Origin: Kocuria varians
GTDB lineage: Bacteria; Actinomycetota; Actinomycetes; Actinomycetales; Micrococcaceae
Length of the DNA: 64,000 bases
Direction: 5' to 3'
Assembly: GCF_006539885.1 (NCBI RefSeq)
Contig: NZ_BJNW01000006.1
Span: 1-64,000, forward strand
Positions 26,137 through 35,246 of this stretch are shown here, piece by piece; within the stretch, counting starts at the first letter, position 1, and each line of letters begins with the position of its first letter. Below the pieces are notes generated by a model. The model saw only the letters and a program-made list of their open reading frames with translations, was not told where the DNA came from and did not search any database. Both the position numbers and the translations under genes were made by a program.

Positions 26137-27077
26137 TCCGCCGGATCGCCGTGATCATCCCGGCGTGCAACGAAGAGGACCGCGTGGGCCGGTGCCTCGA
26201 GTCGGTCGCCGGTGCGATCGCGGGGCTGGGTCATGATCCGTCGTTCGCACGGTCCGAGTGGGCGTCCGCCGACGACGTCGCCGGGCCCGCTCCCGGCACG
26301 TCCCGAATCGATGCCATGCCGCCCTTGCGGGGGGCGCCGCGCGGTGTGGGGACGGGCGACGTCGAGGTCACGGTCGTGCTCGCCGCGGACGGCTGCACGG
26401 ACCGGACGGTGGAACGCGCGCGCCAGGCGTGGGCGGTGTCGAACCGGGACGGTGGCCGAGCCCGACTGGAGATCGTTTCGGGGCAATGGCACAGCGCCGG
26501 GGGAACGCGCGCCGCGGCAGCCCGGCAGGCGCTCGCGGCGTCGGACCCGGAGTGGATCGCCTCCACGGACGCGGACACGATGGTGCCCGAGAACTGGCTG
26601 CGCTACCAGGTGCAGCGCGCGGGCGCCGGTGTGGATGGGATTCTCGGGACCGTGGAACCGGACCCGACGGAGTGCCCGCCACACGTGTACGAGCTGTGGC
26701 AGCGCGAACACACGCTGGTAGAGAGCCACCCGCACATCCACGCGGCGAACATGGGTGTGCGCGCCTCGTTCTACGAGCACACGGGCGGTTTCCCGCCCCT
26801 GGCGTGCAGCGAGGACGAAGCCCTGCTGGCTGCACTGCATCGAGTGGGCGCACGGGTCGAGGCCACGGACCGGATCCGTGCGGTGACGTCGGGGCGGCTC
26901 GAAGGACGTGCGGAGCTCGGGTTCGCGCATCACCTGCGGACGCTCTCACTGCCGCGGGAGGAATCGGAGTGGCGCGCGCCCGCTTCGCCCATCGCAAAAA
27001 CGCTTGAAGGGCCTCCCTCTCCCGTGGCTAACGTAGAAACCATCAGCATCGTCAATCAGGAGGTATGCCATGAGTGA
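26133..27077 (+). CDS. Family 2 glycosyltransferase
   Basis: A 314-residue GT-A fold enzyme. VIIPACNEEDRVGRCLESV at the start is the nucleotide-sugar binding strand, WIASTDADTMVP carries the DxD metal motif, and GGFPPLACSEDEALL is the acceptor-side ED motif. No membrane helices are evident. Start ATG overlaps the previous stop (ATGA). The end overlaps the next gene by eight bases. It probably transfers a sugar in the same unknown pathway as its two upstream partners. Confidence 0.82.
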   Translation: MIRRIAVIIPACNEEDRVGRCLESVAGAIAGLGHDPSFARSEWASADDVAGPAPGTSRIDAMPPLRGAPRGVGTGDVEVTVVLAADGCTDRTVERARQAWAVSNRDGGRARLEIVSGQWHSAGGTRAAAARQALAASDPEWIASTDADTMVPENWLRYQVQRAGAGVDGILGTVEPDPTECPPHVYELWQREHTLVESHPHIHAANMGVRASFYEHTGGFPPLACSEDEALLAALHRVGARVEATDRIRAVTSGRLEGRAELGFAHHLRTLSLPREESEWRAPASPIAKTLEGPPSPVANVETISIVNQEVCHE

Positions 27078-27534
27078 GAAGTCCATCACCGTCAGCCGTC
27101 TCATCGACGCCCCGGCGGAGGAGATCTTCGAGATCTTGACACTGCCCGCCAAACACCCCAGCCTGGACGCCTCCGGGACCGTCATCTCTGGCACGGACCA
27201 GCGCATCCAGAACGTCGGCGACGTCTTCGTGATGAACATGAACGCCGAGATGATGGGCGGGGACTACAAGACGGAGAACCACATCACCGGTCTGGACCCC
27301 AACAAGCTCATCGCGTGGAAGCCCTGCCCCGAGGGCACCTCCGTGGAGGACAACGGCTGGGAATGGGTGTACGAGCTGCAGCCCGAGGGCTCGGACTCCA
27401 CCACCGTGACCCTCACCTACTCGTGGGAGCACGCCAACCCCAAGGTGACGAAGAAGATCAGCTTCCCGCTCTTCGGCGAGAAGGTTCTGGAGGAGTCCCT
27501 CGAGCGGCTCGCCTCCACCGTCGCCGGCTCCTGA
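27070..27534 (+). CDS. SRPBCC (START/Bet v1-like) family protein
   Basis: A 154-residue single-domain protein of the polyketide cyclase/dehydrase-like SRPBCC superfamily, beginning ITVSRLIDAPAEEIFEIL, the typical first strand and helix. Such proteins bind hydrophobic ligands, and no catalytic role is evident here. ATG 27070 has AGGAGG at ideal spacing. It overlaps the end of the glycosyltransferase, but the sequence before it (TTGAAG near 27004 and TAACGT near 27029) may also be its own weak promoter. Ended by the hairpin at 27576. Confidence 0.8.
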   Translation: MSEKSITVSRLIDAPAEEIFEILTLPAKHPSLDASGTVISGTDQRIQNVGDVFVMNMNAEMMGGDYKTENHITGLDPNKLIAWKPCPEGTSVEDNGWEWVYELQPEGSDSTTVTLTYSWEHANPKVTKKISFPLFGEKVLEESLERLASTVAGS

Positions 27535-27575
27535 CACCCCACGGAGCGGTGCGCCCCGCGCCAGAATGACCGTTC

Positions 27576-27605
27576 GCCCGCGTCCTCCCGAGGGAGGACG
27601 CGGGC
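27576..27605 (+). terminator. Terminator after the SRPBCC gene
   Basis: A 14-bp inverted repeat (27576-27589 with 27592-27605) with a very tight loop. A GGCGTCGTC repeat overlaps its right end (27603-27611). Confidence 0.75.
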
Positions 27606-27803
27606 GTCGTCGTGTCCGGGTACGGTGCCGCCGCTTCCGCGTGACTCCCGCACGACGCCGCACGGAAACCTCGCGCGGGAGCGGCCCGGGCCCGGGCGCG
27701 CACCGGGCGTACCCTGGCCGAGGTCGTGCACGCATGGTACGGCCGGGCCTGGGAAGACGCAGCTGCCCAGGCAGGACAGTCGCAGCAGGAGGTGCACCCG
27801 GGT

Positions 27804-29033
27804 ATGGGATCGTCACGCAGGGTGTGGGAGGGGTACGACAGGGGCAGTCCGGGATACAAGCGGATCCTCGTGGCCCTGTTGTGCGCCGGCGTGGCCACGT
27901 TCGCCCAGCTCTACTCCGTGCAGGGCGTACTGCCCATCATGGCCCAGGACCTCGACATCGACGCCGCCCAGGCTGCGCTCGCCGTCTCCACCGCCACGCT
28001 GGGTCTCGCCGTGGGGGTGATCCCGTGGTCGCTCGTCTCGGACCGCTGGGGACGACGCTGCGCCATGGTCGCCGCGATCAGCTGCGCCGCCGTCCTGGGC
28101 GTGCTCATCAACTTCATGCCCACGTTCGAATCCCTCGTGGGCCTACGGTTCCTGGAGGGCGTGGCTCTGGGCGGGATTCCCGCGGTGGCCATGGCGTACC
28201 TCGCGGAAGAGGTCAATCCGCGCTACGGGGCCGTGGCAGCCGGGACCTACATCTCCGGGACGAGTCTGGGAGGGCTCTCCGGGCGCATCGTGGCCGCCCC
28301 GCTCGCGGACTTCTTCGGTTGGCGCGTGGGGACGAGCGTCGTCGCGCTGATCGCCGCCGCCGCGGCCGTGACTTTCATCCTGTTGATCCCGCGTCAGCGC
28401 GGTTTCACGCCCCAGCCCGTGCGGCTCACGGGGGAGCAGGGGATGATCGCGCACCTGTGGGTCAACCTCAAGGACGTGCGCCTGGTAACCCTCTACCTGC
28501 AGGGGTTCCTGCTCATGGGTGGTTTCGTGGCGGTGTACAACTACATCGGTTTCCACCTGGGGGATGAACCGTTCAACGTGCCCCAGAGCGTGGTGTCCCT
28601 GCTGTTCCTGGCCTATCTCTCCGGGACGTGGTCCTCCGCGCGGGCGGGAAGCCTCGCCGATCGCTTCGGCCGCCGCCCCGTGTTGATCGCCGCGGCCCTG
28701 ATCATGCTGGGCGGTCTGCTGCTCACGGTCGTCCCGTGGCTGCCGGTGATCGTCGCGGGGCTGCTGGTGTTCACCGCCGGATTCTTCGCGGCGCACTCCG
28801 TGGCCAACGGATGGGTTCCCGCCATGGCCACCGAGGGGCGGGCCCAGGCGTCCTCCCTCTACACGCTCTTCTACTACGGCGGCTCCTCCGCGCTGGGGTA
28901 CGCCGCCGGCATCGCGTTCACGGGCGCGGGCTGGGGCGGGGCGGCCCTGTGCATCGGTGCGTTGATCGTGATCGCGATCGTCCTGGCCGCCATCTTCCTG
29001 CCACGCCGCCCGGTGGTACCCAGCGGGAACTGA
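27804..29033 (+). CDS. MFS transporter, drug-exporter (YnfM/AraJ) type
   Basis: A 409-residue protein with 12 membrane helices. YSVQGVLPIMAQDL, then WSLVSDRWGRRCAM (the MFS loop 2-3 motif), and a second-half repeat SLADRFGRRPVLI are visible. It resembles YnfM-like exporters. ATG 27804 is chosen because AGGAGG lies at 27787-27792, and the 26 in-frame residues upstream look non-coding. Substrate unknown. It is monocistronic, and no terminator is obvious after it. Confidence 0.85.
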   Translation: MGSSRRVWEGYDRGSPGYKRILVALLCAGVATFAQLYSVQGVLPIMAQDLDIDAAQAALAVSTATLGLAVGVIPWSLVSDRWGRRCAMVAAISCAAVLGVLINFMPTFESLVGLRFLEGVALGGIPAVAMAYLAEEVNPRYGAVAAGTYISGTSLGGLSGRIVAAPLADFFGWRVGTSVVALIAAAAAVTFILLIPRQRGFTPQPVRLTGEQGMIAHLWVNLKDVRLVTLYLQGFLLMGGFVAVYNYIGFHLGDEPFNVPQSVVSLLFLAYLSGTWSSARAGSLADRFGRRPVLIAAALIMLGGLLLTVVPWLPVIVAGLLVFTAGFFAAHSVANGWVPAMATEGRAQASSLYTLFYYGGSSALGYAAGIAFTGAGWGGAALCIGALIVIAIVLAAIFLPRRPVVPSGN

Positions 29034-29221
29034 GGTATGCCGCCGGGTAACGTACGACGGAACCCGAGCAGCGTCGTCGTGTGATACCCACCGGGTGGTG
29101 AATCGCGCGGCCCGGGGCCCTGGGCCTACGCTGGACGTAACCCGGAACACGTCCGATGGGCCCGCACGTTCCGCGGGCGAACCCCGGTCCGCCGCGGCGG
29201 TGCCAGCAAGGAGACCCAGTC

Positions 29222-30313
29222 ATGAGCCAGATCCTCATCCGTCACCTCTTCGGACCCGGCCCCACCAACCCGTATCCGGAAGCCACCGAGGCGCTGGCAC
29301 GGCCGCTGCTGGGCCACCTCGATCCGCAGTTCCTGGAGATCATGGACAGTGCATGCGACGGTCTGCGCGCGGTGTGGGGCACCGAGAACCGCCGTACGCT
29401 TCCGCTCTCCGCGACCGGTTCGGCCGGGATGGAAGCGGCGTTCGTGAACTTCGTGAACCCGGGGGACCCCGTGGTGATCGCGGTCAACGGCCTGTTCGGG
29501 GAGCGCATGTGCGACGTCGCCGAGCGGTGCGGTGCCGAGGTCACCCGCGTGGACTTCCCGTTCGGTGAACCGGTGGACCCCGAGAAGGTCGCCGCGGCCC
29601 ACCCCTCGCCCAAGATCATCGCGGCGGTGCACGCGGAGACTTCCACGGGCGTGCGCTCGGACATCGCCGCCCTGGGCCGGATCAAGGGTGACGCCCTGCT
29701 GCTCGTGGACGCCGTGACCTCGATCGGCGGCATAGAGCTCAAGGCAGACGAGTGGGGCATCGACATCGGCTACGCCGGGACCCAGAAATGCCTGGGTGTG
29801 GCTCCGGGGCTCGCGCCGTTCACGGTGTCCGAGCGCGCGTGGCAGCGCCGGGTCGAGAAGCCGCGCTCGTGGTACCTGGACCTCGGCATGCTGGGCGGTT
29901 ACGTGGGGGAGGCCTCCGGTTCCAGCCGCACCTACCACCACACCGCGCCCGTGGCGATGGTCGCATCCCTCGAGGCGGGTCTGCGCCGAGTCCTCGACGA
30001 GGGGCTCGACGCCGTTCGCGAGCGTCACGAGGCCGCCGGCCGCGCGCTGCAGGACGGTTTGGAGGCCATGGGCCTGGAACTGTTCGCGGCGCAGGGACAC
30101 CGCTTGCCGGAACTGACCACGGTCAAGGTGCCAGAGGGCGTGGACTCGGCCGCGGTGCGCAGGGAACTGCTCGAGAAGTACGACATCGAGGTCGGCGCCG
30201 GTGTGAAGGAATACGCGAACACGGTGTGGCGCATCGGGCTCATGGGTCCGAATGCTGCCCCGGAGTCGGTCACACTGATCCTGGGTGCGCTGCGGGAGGT
30301 GCTGGGCCGGTAA
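29222..30313 (+). CDS. Class V aminotransferase (alanine-glyoxylate / ureidoglycine-glyoxylate type)
   Basis: A 363-residue PLP enzyme of the AGXT family. FGPGPTNPYPEA at the start, GSAGMEAAFVNFVNPGD, VDAVTSIGGIELKAD and the PLP-lysine segment GTQKCLGVAPGL are visible. It would transfer amino groups to glyoxylate from alanine or serine. PucG, the ureidoglycine-glyoxylate aminotransferase of purine breakdown, belongs to the same group, and a purine cluster lies 8 kb away, so that role is possible but not shown. ATG 29222 has AAGGAG nine bases upstream. Monocistronic, ended by the hairpin 30498-30535. The bases 30314-30497 hold nothing evident. Confidence 0.85.
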   Translation: MSQILIRHLFGPGPTNPYPEATEALARPLLGHLDPQFLEIMDSACDGLRAVWGTENRRTLPLSATGSAGMEAAFVNFVNPGDPVVIAVNGLFGERMCDVAERCGAEVTRVDFPFGEPVDPEKVAAAHPSPKIIAAVHAETSTGVRSDIAALGRIKGDALLLVDAVTSIGGIELKADEWGIDIGYAGTQKCLGVAPGLAPFTVSERAWQRRVEKPRSWYLDLGMLGGYVGEASGSSRTYHHTAPVAMVASLEAGLRRVLDEGLDAVRERHEAAGRALQDGLEAMGLELFAAQGHRLPELTTVKVPEGVDSAAVRRELLEKYDIEVGAGVKEYANTVWRIGLMGPNAAPESVTLILGALREVLGR

Positions 30314-30497
30314 CGGGCGCTACCCGCGCTGGACAAGGGGGGCATCTGTGCTGCGATAAGAGGCGAAATCGGGGCTCTGGTGTGCGCGGCGCAGCATAAG
30401 TGGTGTGCGCACCCGCCGACGCTCTCATCCGCAGGCACCCTCGCCGGTCCGACACCACCCCCACGGACAGCGGTCCACCGCACACGGCCCCCAACGA

Positions 30498-30535
30498 CAC
30501 AGTGGGCCCCGCCGGATCCGGCGAGGCCCACTGTG
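30498..30535. terminator. Bidirectional terminator
   Basis: CACAGTGGGCC (30498-30508) pairs with GGCCCACTGTG (30525-30535). After one mismatch an inner CGCCGG/CGGCG stem continues. It lies between the convergent aminotransferase and DJ-1 genes. Confidence 0.85.
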
Positions 30536-30554
30536 CATCTGTGCAAAGAGGGGA

Positions 30555-31109
30555 TCAGATGCTCAATTGCTCCTTGATCGCACCCACGAAGGCCTCCAGG
30601 TCACCGGGGTCGCGGGAAGTGATCAAGGTCCACTCCTTGGCGGGGCACACCTTGACCTCCTGGTCCACCCAGTTGCCGCCAGCGTTGACGATGTCGGTCT
30701 TCACTGACGGGTAGGACGTCAAGGTCTTTCCGTCCACCAGGCCGGTCTCCACGAGCAGCCACGGGCCGTGGCACAAGGCGGCCACTGGGCGGCCGGAGGA
30801 CGCGAAGGCCTTGGCGGTCTCCTGTGCGTCCTGGTCCAAGCGCAGGGCGTCTGCGTTGAGAGTCCCGCCGGGCAGCAGCAGCAGGTCGTACTCGGACTCG
30901 TTGACGCAGGAGATGGTCTGGTCTACGGGGAAGGTCTCTCCCCGGTCCCAGTCGCCCACGAGGGACTTCACCTCGCCGGTCTCGGGGGCGGCCACCGTAA
31001 CCTCCGCCCCGTCAGCCCGCAACTTCTCCAGGGGGACCTTCAATTCGTCCTGCTCCACGCCCTGGTTGGTCACCAGAACGAGAATCTTCTTGCCGGATAG
31101 TTCAGCCAT
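30555..31109 (-). CDS. DJ-1/PfpI family protein (YhbO-like)
   Basis: A 184-residue protein of the DJ-1/PfpI superfamily. KILVLVTNQGVEQDEL at the N terminus and PVAALCHGPWLL, with the nucleophilic Cys in the elbow, are clear. Members act as deglycase-, protease- or stress-type proteins, and the exact activity is debated. ATG 31109 has AAAGGA upstream. It is the last in a row of minus-strand stress-type genes (aldo/keto reductase, VOC protein). Confidence 0.88.
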   Translation of the reverse strand: MAELSGKKILVLVTNQGVEQDELKVPLEKLRADGAEVTVAAPETGEVKSLVGDWDRGETFPVDQTISCVNESEYDLLLLPGGTLNADALRLDQDAQETAKAFASSGRPVAALCHGPWLLVETGLVDGKTLTSYPSVKTDIVNAGGNWVDQEVKVCPAKEWTLITSRDPGDLEAFVGAIKEQLSI

Positions 31110-31254
31110 TGTCGAGAGTCCTTTCTCTTGGGTCGTGGTTCCACTGTGGCGCCGCGGCACTTTCCCTGGCAAGGGCGCCCCCGCTGGTTCCGCTGTCAGC
31201 GACACGATCACGACGCCGCCGCGCGGCGTGTGCTGCGTGCACCCAGTGTCCCCC

Positions 31255-32217
31255 TCACGCGAAGGGGTGCGACGCCCGGTCCAGTGCGGCGATGTCGTCC
31301 GCGCCCAGGTGCAGTGCGGGCGCCGCCACCAGCGAGGACAGCTGCGCGGCGGAGGATGCGGAAGCAATGGGTGCGGTGACGCCCTTGGCGAGCAGCCATG
31401 CGAGGGCCACGGTGGCCGGCTCGGCGCGGTGCCTGTCCGCCACGGAGACCAGTTCCTCCACAACCGCGAAACCCTCGGGGGAGACGTACTCCCGGGCCAT
31501 CTGCTCGCGGGCCGCTCCTTCGAGGTCCTCGGTGGTGCGGTACTTGCCCGTGAGGAAGCCGGAGGCCAGGGCGAAGTAGGGGAACACGGCAGCGTCGTAC
31601 TCCTGGGCGATCGCGGCGTAGTCCCGCTCGAAATCGCGGCGGTGCACCAGGTTGTAGTGCGGCTGGATGGCCGCGGGCACCGCCATGCCGCGCTCGCGGG
31701 CCACCGTGAAGAACTCGCGCATGCGCTGCGGCGAGTAGTTGGACAGCCCTACCGCGTGCACGCGCCCGGAGTCCACGAGCTCGTGAAAGGTTTCCACTTG
31801 CTGCTCGATGGGCGTGTCCGCATCGTCGTAGTGCGCGTAGTAGAGGTCCACGTAGCCGGTCTGCAACCGGTCGAGGGACGCCTCGAGAGAAGCCACCACG
31901 GTGTCGTGGGCCAGGCCGCGGAACTGCGGGTGCGCACCTGTCTTGGTTGCGAGCACCACGGAGTCACGGTTGCCGCGCGCCGCGAACCAGCGTCCCAGGA
32001 CCGTCTCGGACTCCCCGCCCTCGTGGCCCTTGGCCCACACGGAGTACATGTCCGCGGTGTCCACGAAGTTTCCGCCCGCGGCCACGAAGGTGTCCAGGAC
32101 ATCGAAGGACTGCTGCTCGTCGCTCGTCCACCCGAACGTATTCCCGCCCAGGTTCAGCCGGAAGATCTCCTGCTCGATCCCGGCGATCCGTGCGGTGGTG
32201 GGTGCGTGCTGGCTCAT
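31255..32217 (-). CDS. Aldo/keto reductase
   Basis: A 320-residue NADPH-dependent oxidoreductase of the AKR superfamily (TIM barrel). NFVDTADMYSVW contains catalytic Asp and Tyr, VLATKTG the Lys, and VDLYYAHYDD the His. GLSNYSPQRM and the C-terminal SASSAAQL segment bind the cofactor. Substrate unknown, likely small aldehydes or ketones. ATG 32217 with AGGAGG at good spacing. Confidence 0.9.
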   Translation of the reverse strand: MSQHAPTTARIAGIEQEIFRLNLGGNTFGWTSDEQQSFDVLDTFVAAGGNFVDTADMYSVWAKGHEGGESETVLGRWFAARGNRDSVVLATKTGAHPQFRGLAHDTVVASLEASLDRLQTGYVDLYYAHYDDADTPIEQQVETFHELVDSGRVHAVGLSNYSPQRMREFFTVARERGMAVPAAIQPHYNLVHRRDFERDYAAIAQEYDAAVFPYFALASGFLTGKYRTTEDLEGAAREQMAREYVSPEGFAVVEELVSVADRHRAEPATVALAWLLAKGVTAPIASASSAAQLSSLVAAPALHLGADDIAALDRASHPFA

Positions 32218-32301
32218 GAGAACCTCCTGCGGTGGTGTGGTGGCCGGTCGGGGCCTTTTCCCCGGCGACTGTAGCAAGCCGACATTACGGGGCGGGTAGT
32301 G

Positions 32302-33237
32302 TCAGACGACGCCCGGCGCGGGGGCCTGCGCGACCTGGATGAGAGTGCCCCAGGGGTCCTCGAAGCGCAGCACGGCGCCGTCGTGGCGGGTGGCCACGCG
32401 GTGGTCCGTGAGGCGCTCCTCCAGCGCGGCGATGTCCTCGCCGGTGGGGAGGTCGATGTTGACCTGGCCCAGGCCCAGGGACGCGGCGCGCGGACCGGCG
32501 CCCGCGCTGTTCCACGTGTTCAGAGCGATGTGGTGGTGGTAGCCGCCGGCGGAGATGAACAGGGCGGACCCGGCATCGCTCATCACCTCGAAGCCGAGCG
32601 TGTCCACGTAGAACTCGCGCCCGGTGGGAATGTCGCCCACCTGCAGGTGGACGTGACCCAGCGTGGAGGCCGGTGCCGTGGTCGGCTGTGGCGCCTCCAG
32701 GGACAAATTCGTGCGCAGGAACTCGTTCGGGTCCAGATAGTTGGAGGCCAGGCTGAGCAGGCCGTTCGCCTCGCGCTGCCAGGTCTCCCGGGGGCGGTCC
32801 GCGTAGAGCTCCACGCCGTTGCCCTCGGGATCCGTGAAGTAGAACGCCTGGCTGTAGAGGTGGTCCGCGGAGCCCGTGAAAGTGCCCGGTGCGAAACGGG
32901 CCATTGAGGCCAGCGCGCGGGCCAGGGCGGCGTCGTCGTCGAAGAGCACGGCGGTGTGGAACAGGCCCGCCTGGTTCGGGCGCCAGGACGGCAGGTCCGT
33001 GACGCGGCGCAGGCGCACGACCACGCGGCCGTCGTGGCCCAGTACGGCGGTCTCCCCAGAGTGCTGCAGCACGTCCAGGGTCACGCCGGTGGCGTAGTAG
33101 GCGATCATCCCGTCCAGGTCCTTCACGAGCAGCTCCACGGCGCCCATGGTGGTGCCGTCGGAGAGCAGGTCGTCCGCCGGGCGGCGGCGCAGGCTGCAGG
33201 GATCGGGGCGCTGGGTGAGCAGGGACACGGGAACCAC
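32302..33237 (-). CDS. VOC family protein, catechol 2,3-dioxygenase (CatE/MhqA) type
   Basis: A 311-residue two-module vicinal oxygen chelate protein. MGAVELLVKDLDGMIAYY starts module 1, with FHTAVLF and VELYADRP. LGHVHLQVGDI starts module 2, with YHHHIALNTW and LIQVAQ. The paired HHxxx(N)TW and metal-ligand pattern fits CatE/MhqA-like ring-cleaving dioxygenases, which remove catechols or quinones in Bacillus. Start GTG 33237 has AAGGA very close, and ATG at about 33147 is a possible alternative. It is preceded by an A/T-rich promoter. Confidence 0.8.
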   Translation of the reverse strand: MVPVSLLTQRPDPCSLRRRPADDLLSDGTTMGAVELLVKDLDGMIAYYATGVTLDVLQHSGETAVLGHDGRVVVRLRRVTDLPSWRPNQAGLFHTAVLFDDDAALARALASMARFAPGTFTGSADHLYSQAFYFTDPEGNGVELYADRPRETWQREANGLLSLASNYLDPNEFLRTNLSLEAPQPTTAPASTLGHVHLQVGDIPTGREFYVDTLGFEVMSDAGSALFISAGGYHHHIALNTWNSAGAGPRAASLGLGQVNIDLPTGEDIAALEERLTDHRVATRHDGAVLRFEDPWGTLIQVAQAPAPGVV

Positions 33238-33281
33238 TTCCTTGTCGGGGAACGGCCCAGGAGGCCGCCGGAATACTCAAA

Positions 33282-33311
33282 ATATTACCTAAGAAATAGT
33301 TACTGCCGCAA
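33282..33311 (-). promoter_or_regulatory. Promoter for the VOC gene in an A/T-rich patch
   Basis: On the minus strand TTGCGG (33306-33311) and TAATAT (33282-33287) are 18 bases apart, about 45 bases before the GTG start. The patch 33274-33345 is much richer in A/T than the rest of the window and has partly symmetric sequence around TTTCTTAGG, possibly an operator. The rest of 33312-33469 shows nothing clear. Confidence 0.55.
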
Positions 33312-33469
33312 GTAGATCCGGACAGAAACATGGACGCAAGGTCAACAAGCAGCCACCTTGTAATGAGCAATCACCACGTCGCCCCTCGGGCGGCCAACCG
33401 AACCTGACCACTCGGCCGAGCCCTGGTCGACGGGTCTGGGTGTGTCGAGCAGAAAGGGGGGGCAGACCC

Positions 33470-33714
33470 GTGGGGGAGTTTCTGGACCGGTACCCCGAGC
33501 AGTTCCTCGCCGCCTGCGGGCAGCACCTGGGCGTCCCGCGCTTGTGGCCGCGGGCATCGGCGAGGGGGCACCCGCCATCGGTCTGATGGTGCTGCTGGCG
33601 TGCGTCCCGGGCTTCGGGGTCCGCTCCTCGGTCGCGGGCCTCGTGGCCTGTGCGGTGCTCCCGGCTCTACGGGTCTTCACCGTGGGGCGGGAACCCCCGC
33701 GGTGGGTGGTCAGC
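33470..33714 (+). pseudogene. Remnant of an OpuC-type osmoprotectant ABC permease
   Basis: After AAAGGGGGG, GTG 33470 opens a frame encoding GEFLDRYPEQFLAACGQHL, like the N terminus of glycine betaine/choline permeases of the OpuBB/OpuCB group, and stops at 33586. In another frame 33570-33705 encodes IGLMVLLACVPGFGV followed by AVLPALRVFTVG, aligning with the conserved core LLGVG...ALLPILRNTYTG. So at least one frameshift and internal deletions are present, and the rest of the gene is gone. No partner ABC genes remain nearby. The match is by eye and not certain. Confidence 0.55.
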
Positions 33715-34489
33715 CGCCCTGCTCCTGGATGATCGCGATCTTCTGCCACACCTTCCGCGCCATGTCCGACGTGAGGGCCTCGATGCCCTCCACGGCGTCC
33801 AGAACGTCTCCGTCCGTGGTGTCCTCTGCGAACAGTGCGGCGGTCTTGCCCACGAGCGAGAGCATCTCCGTGCAGTAGTCCAGGTACTGGGTCATCTGCG
33901 CGCGCGTCAGTGCCGGTTCGTCCTCCCGCGCGTCCTCGGTGTAGACCCTGGCGGCGGGCAGGCGCTCCGGGACCTTCACGAGCTGGTGCATGTCGATCAC
34001 GTGGGCGAGCGAGCGCAACCGGTGCACCACGCGCAGCACGCGGGCGCGCTCCATCCGCAGGGGCACGGCCAGGAGGAAGAAGACGGCGATCCCCGCGAAG
34101 ACGAGGTCGTTGACCACCGTCTCCAGCAGGGGCAGCCAGTCCACCGGGCCGAGGGCGTCCGGGTCCGCCCAGATGCTCAGCGCCGCCAGGGTGATGGCGG
34201 TGCCGAAGACGAGCAGCACCACCAGGACGCCCAGCCGGGACAGGGCGCGGGCGGTGCGGATCCGGCGCCGGCTGATGCCACCACCCTCGGTGACCTCGTC
34301 CACCAGAGCGATCAGCTAACCGCAGACCTCCCACAGGCTGCGCTGGGGGAAGCGGGAGTAGATCCTGCGCTGCAGGGCGGCCGCGGATGCGCGCACGGCC
34401 TGGTCGTCCAGGTGCTGGTAGCGGCTCTCGGGCGGTGGCCCGTCGTCGTGGTCATCGGGGCGGGCGGGAAGCGGGCGAGGGGAACGCAT
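33710..34489 (-). pseudogene. Membrane protein gene interrupted by one in-frame TAG
   Basis: Two pieces share one reading frame. The 5' piece (34489-34316, 57 codons) encodes RRIYSRFPQRSLWEVCG then TAG. The frame continues LIALVDEVTEGGG and two membrane helices (LGVLVVLLVFGTAITLAAL and LVFAGIAVFFLLAVPL), then a helical tail to 33710. A CAG to TAG change would explain the break. The downstream piece could still be made from GTG 34303 (197 residues). I do not recognise the family. A sequencing error cannot be excluded. Confidence 0.55.
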
Positions 34490-34538
34490 CCCAGCAGGGT
34501 ACGCGAGCGCCGCCTTGTGCCCCGCGCGGCGGCGTGCA

Positions 34539-35129
34539 TCAGGCCCGGAGAGGCTCCAGCTGGGCCTGCAGCTGGCGTTCCAGGTGTGCGGGCGACGCCG
34601 CCTGGAGACCCAGCGCGGCCGTCACCTGGGTGCCCAGCAGGAACGTGAGGAAACCGTCGGTCCACGTGGCGGGGTCCGCGGGGGTGGCGAGCTCGCCGTC
34701 CGCGCGGGCCTCGTCCAACCAGGCCAGCAGGCAGTCCCGCCACTGTGCCATGAAGCGCCGGTTGTGCGCGGCGAGGGTGGCGTCGTGGGCGGCCTCCTGC
34801 CAGAAGGCGAGGACCACACGGGCCTCGTCTAGGCGCTCGCCGTCCAGCGGCATGACCTCGCGGCTGAACACCTCCACGGCGGCGAGGCCGCGCAGCCCCG
34901 TGACGGCACCGGCCACGCGGCCGTTCGTCTGCTCGAACACGTGGGTGTAGGTGGCCTCCACCAGGTCCGCCTTGGTGGCGAAGTACGGCTTGAGTGCGCC
35001 GTTGGCGTAGCCGGCCTCGGCCGCCACCTGCCGCATGGTCATGGCCGCGGCGCCGTCCCGGGCGAGAATGCGCCACACGGCGTGCACGAGTTCTTCCCTG
35101 CGGGACGCGTGGTCCACCAGCTTGGGCAT
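34539..35129 (-). CDS. TetR-family transcriptional regulator
   Basis: A 196-residue regulator. The N-terminal helix-turn-helix (ELVHAVWRILARDGAAAMTMRQVAAEAGYANGALKPYF in two parts) is typical TetR/AcrR, followed by a helical ligand domain with TFLLGTQVTAALG. ATG 35129 with AGGAG upstream. It is divergent from the amine oxidase, with a palindrome between them that is probably its operator. If so, the regulator has outlived its target. Confidence 0.9.
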   Translation of the reverse strand: MPKLVDHASRREELVHAVWRILARDGAAAMTMRQVAAEAGYANGALKPYFATKADLVEATYTHVFEQTNGRVAGAVTGLRGLAAVEVFSREVMPLDGERLDEARVVLAFWQEAAHDATLAAHNRRFMAQWRDCLLAWLDEARADGELATPADPATWTDGFLTFLLGTQVTAALGLQAASPAHLERQLQAQLEPLRA

Positions 35130-35246
35130 GGGGGTGCTCCTGGGTCGAGGGCGGTCTGGGGTGAGACTGCCATTCTTCCGGGGTATCGGTGCGCCGGGTG
35201 CTCTGCGGGGCGGGAAGGGTTGTCGTGGCGCGGCCGCGAGCCTAAT

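Noticed and set aside
33442-33732. A 96-residue plus-strand reading frame as an intact gene
   Set aside because: Only its central part resembles a protein family (OpuC-type permease), and the better N terminus lies in another frame. A remnant explains it better.
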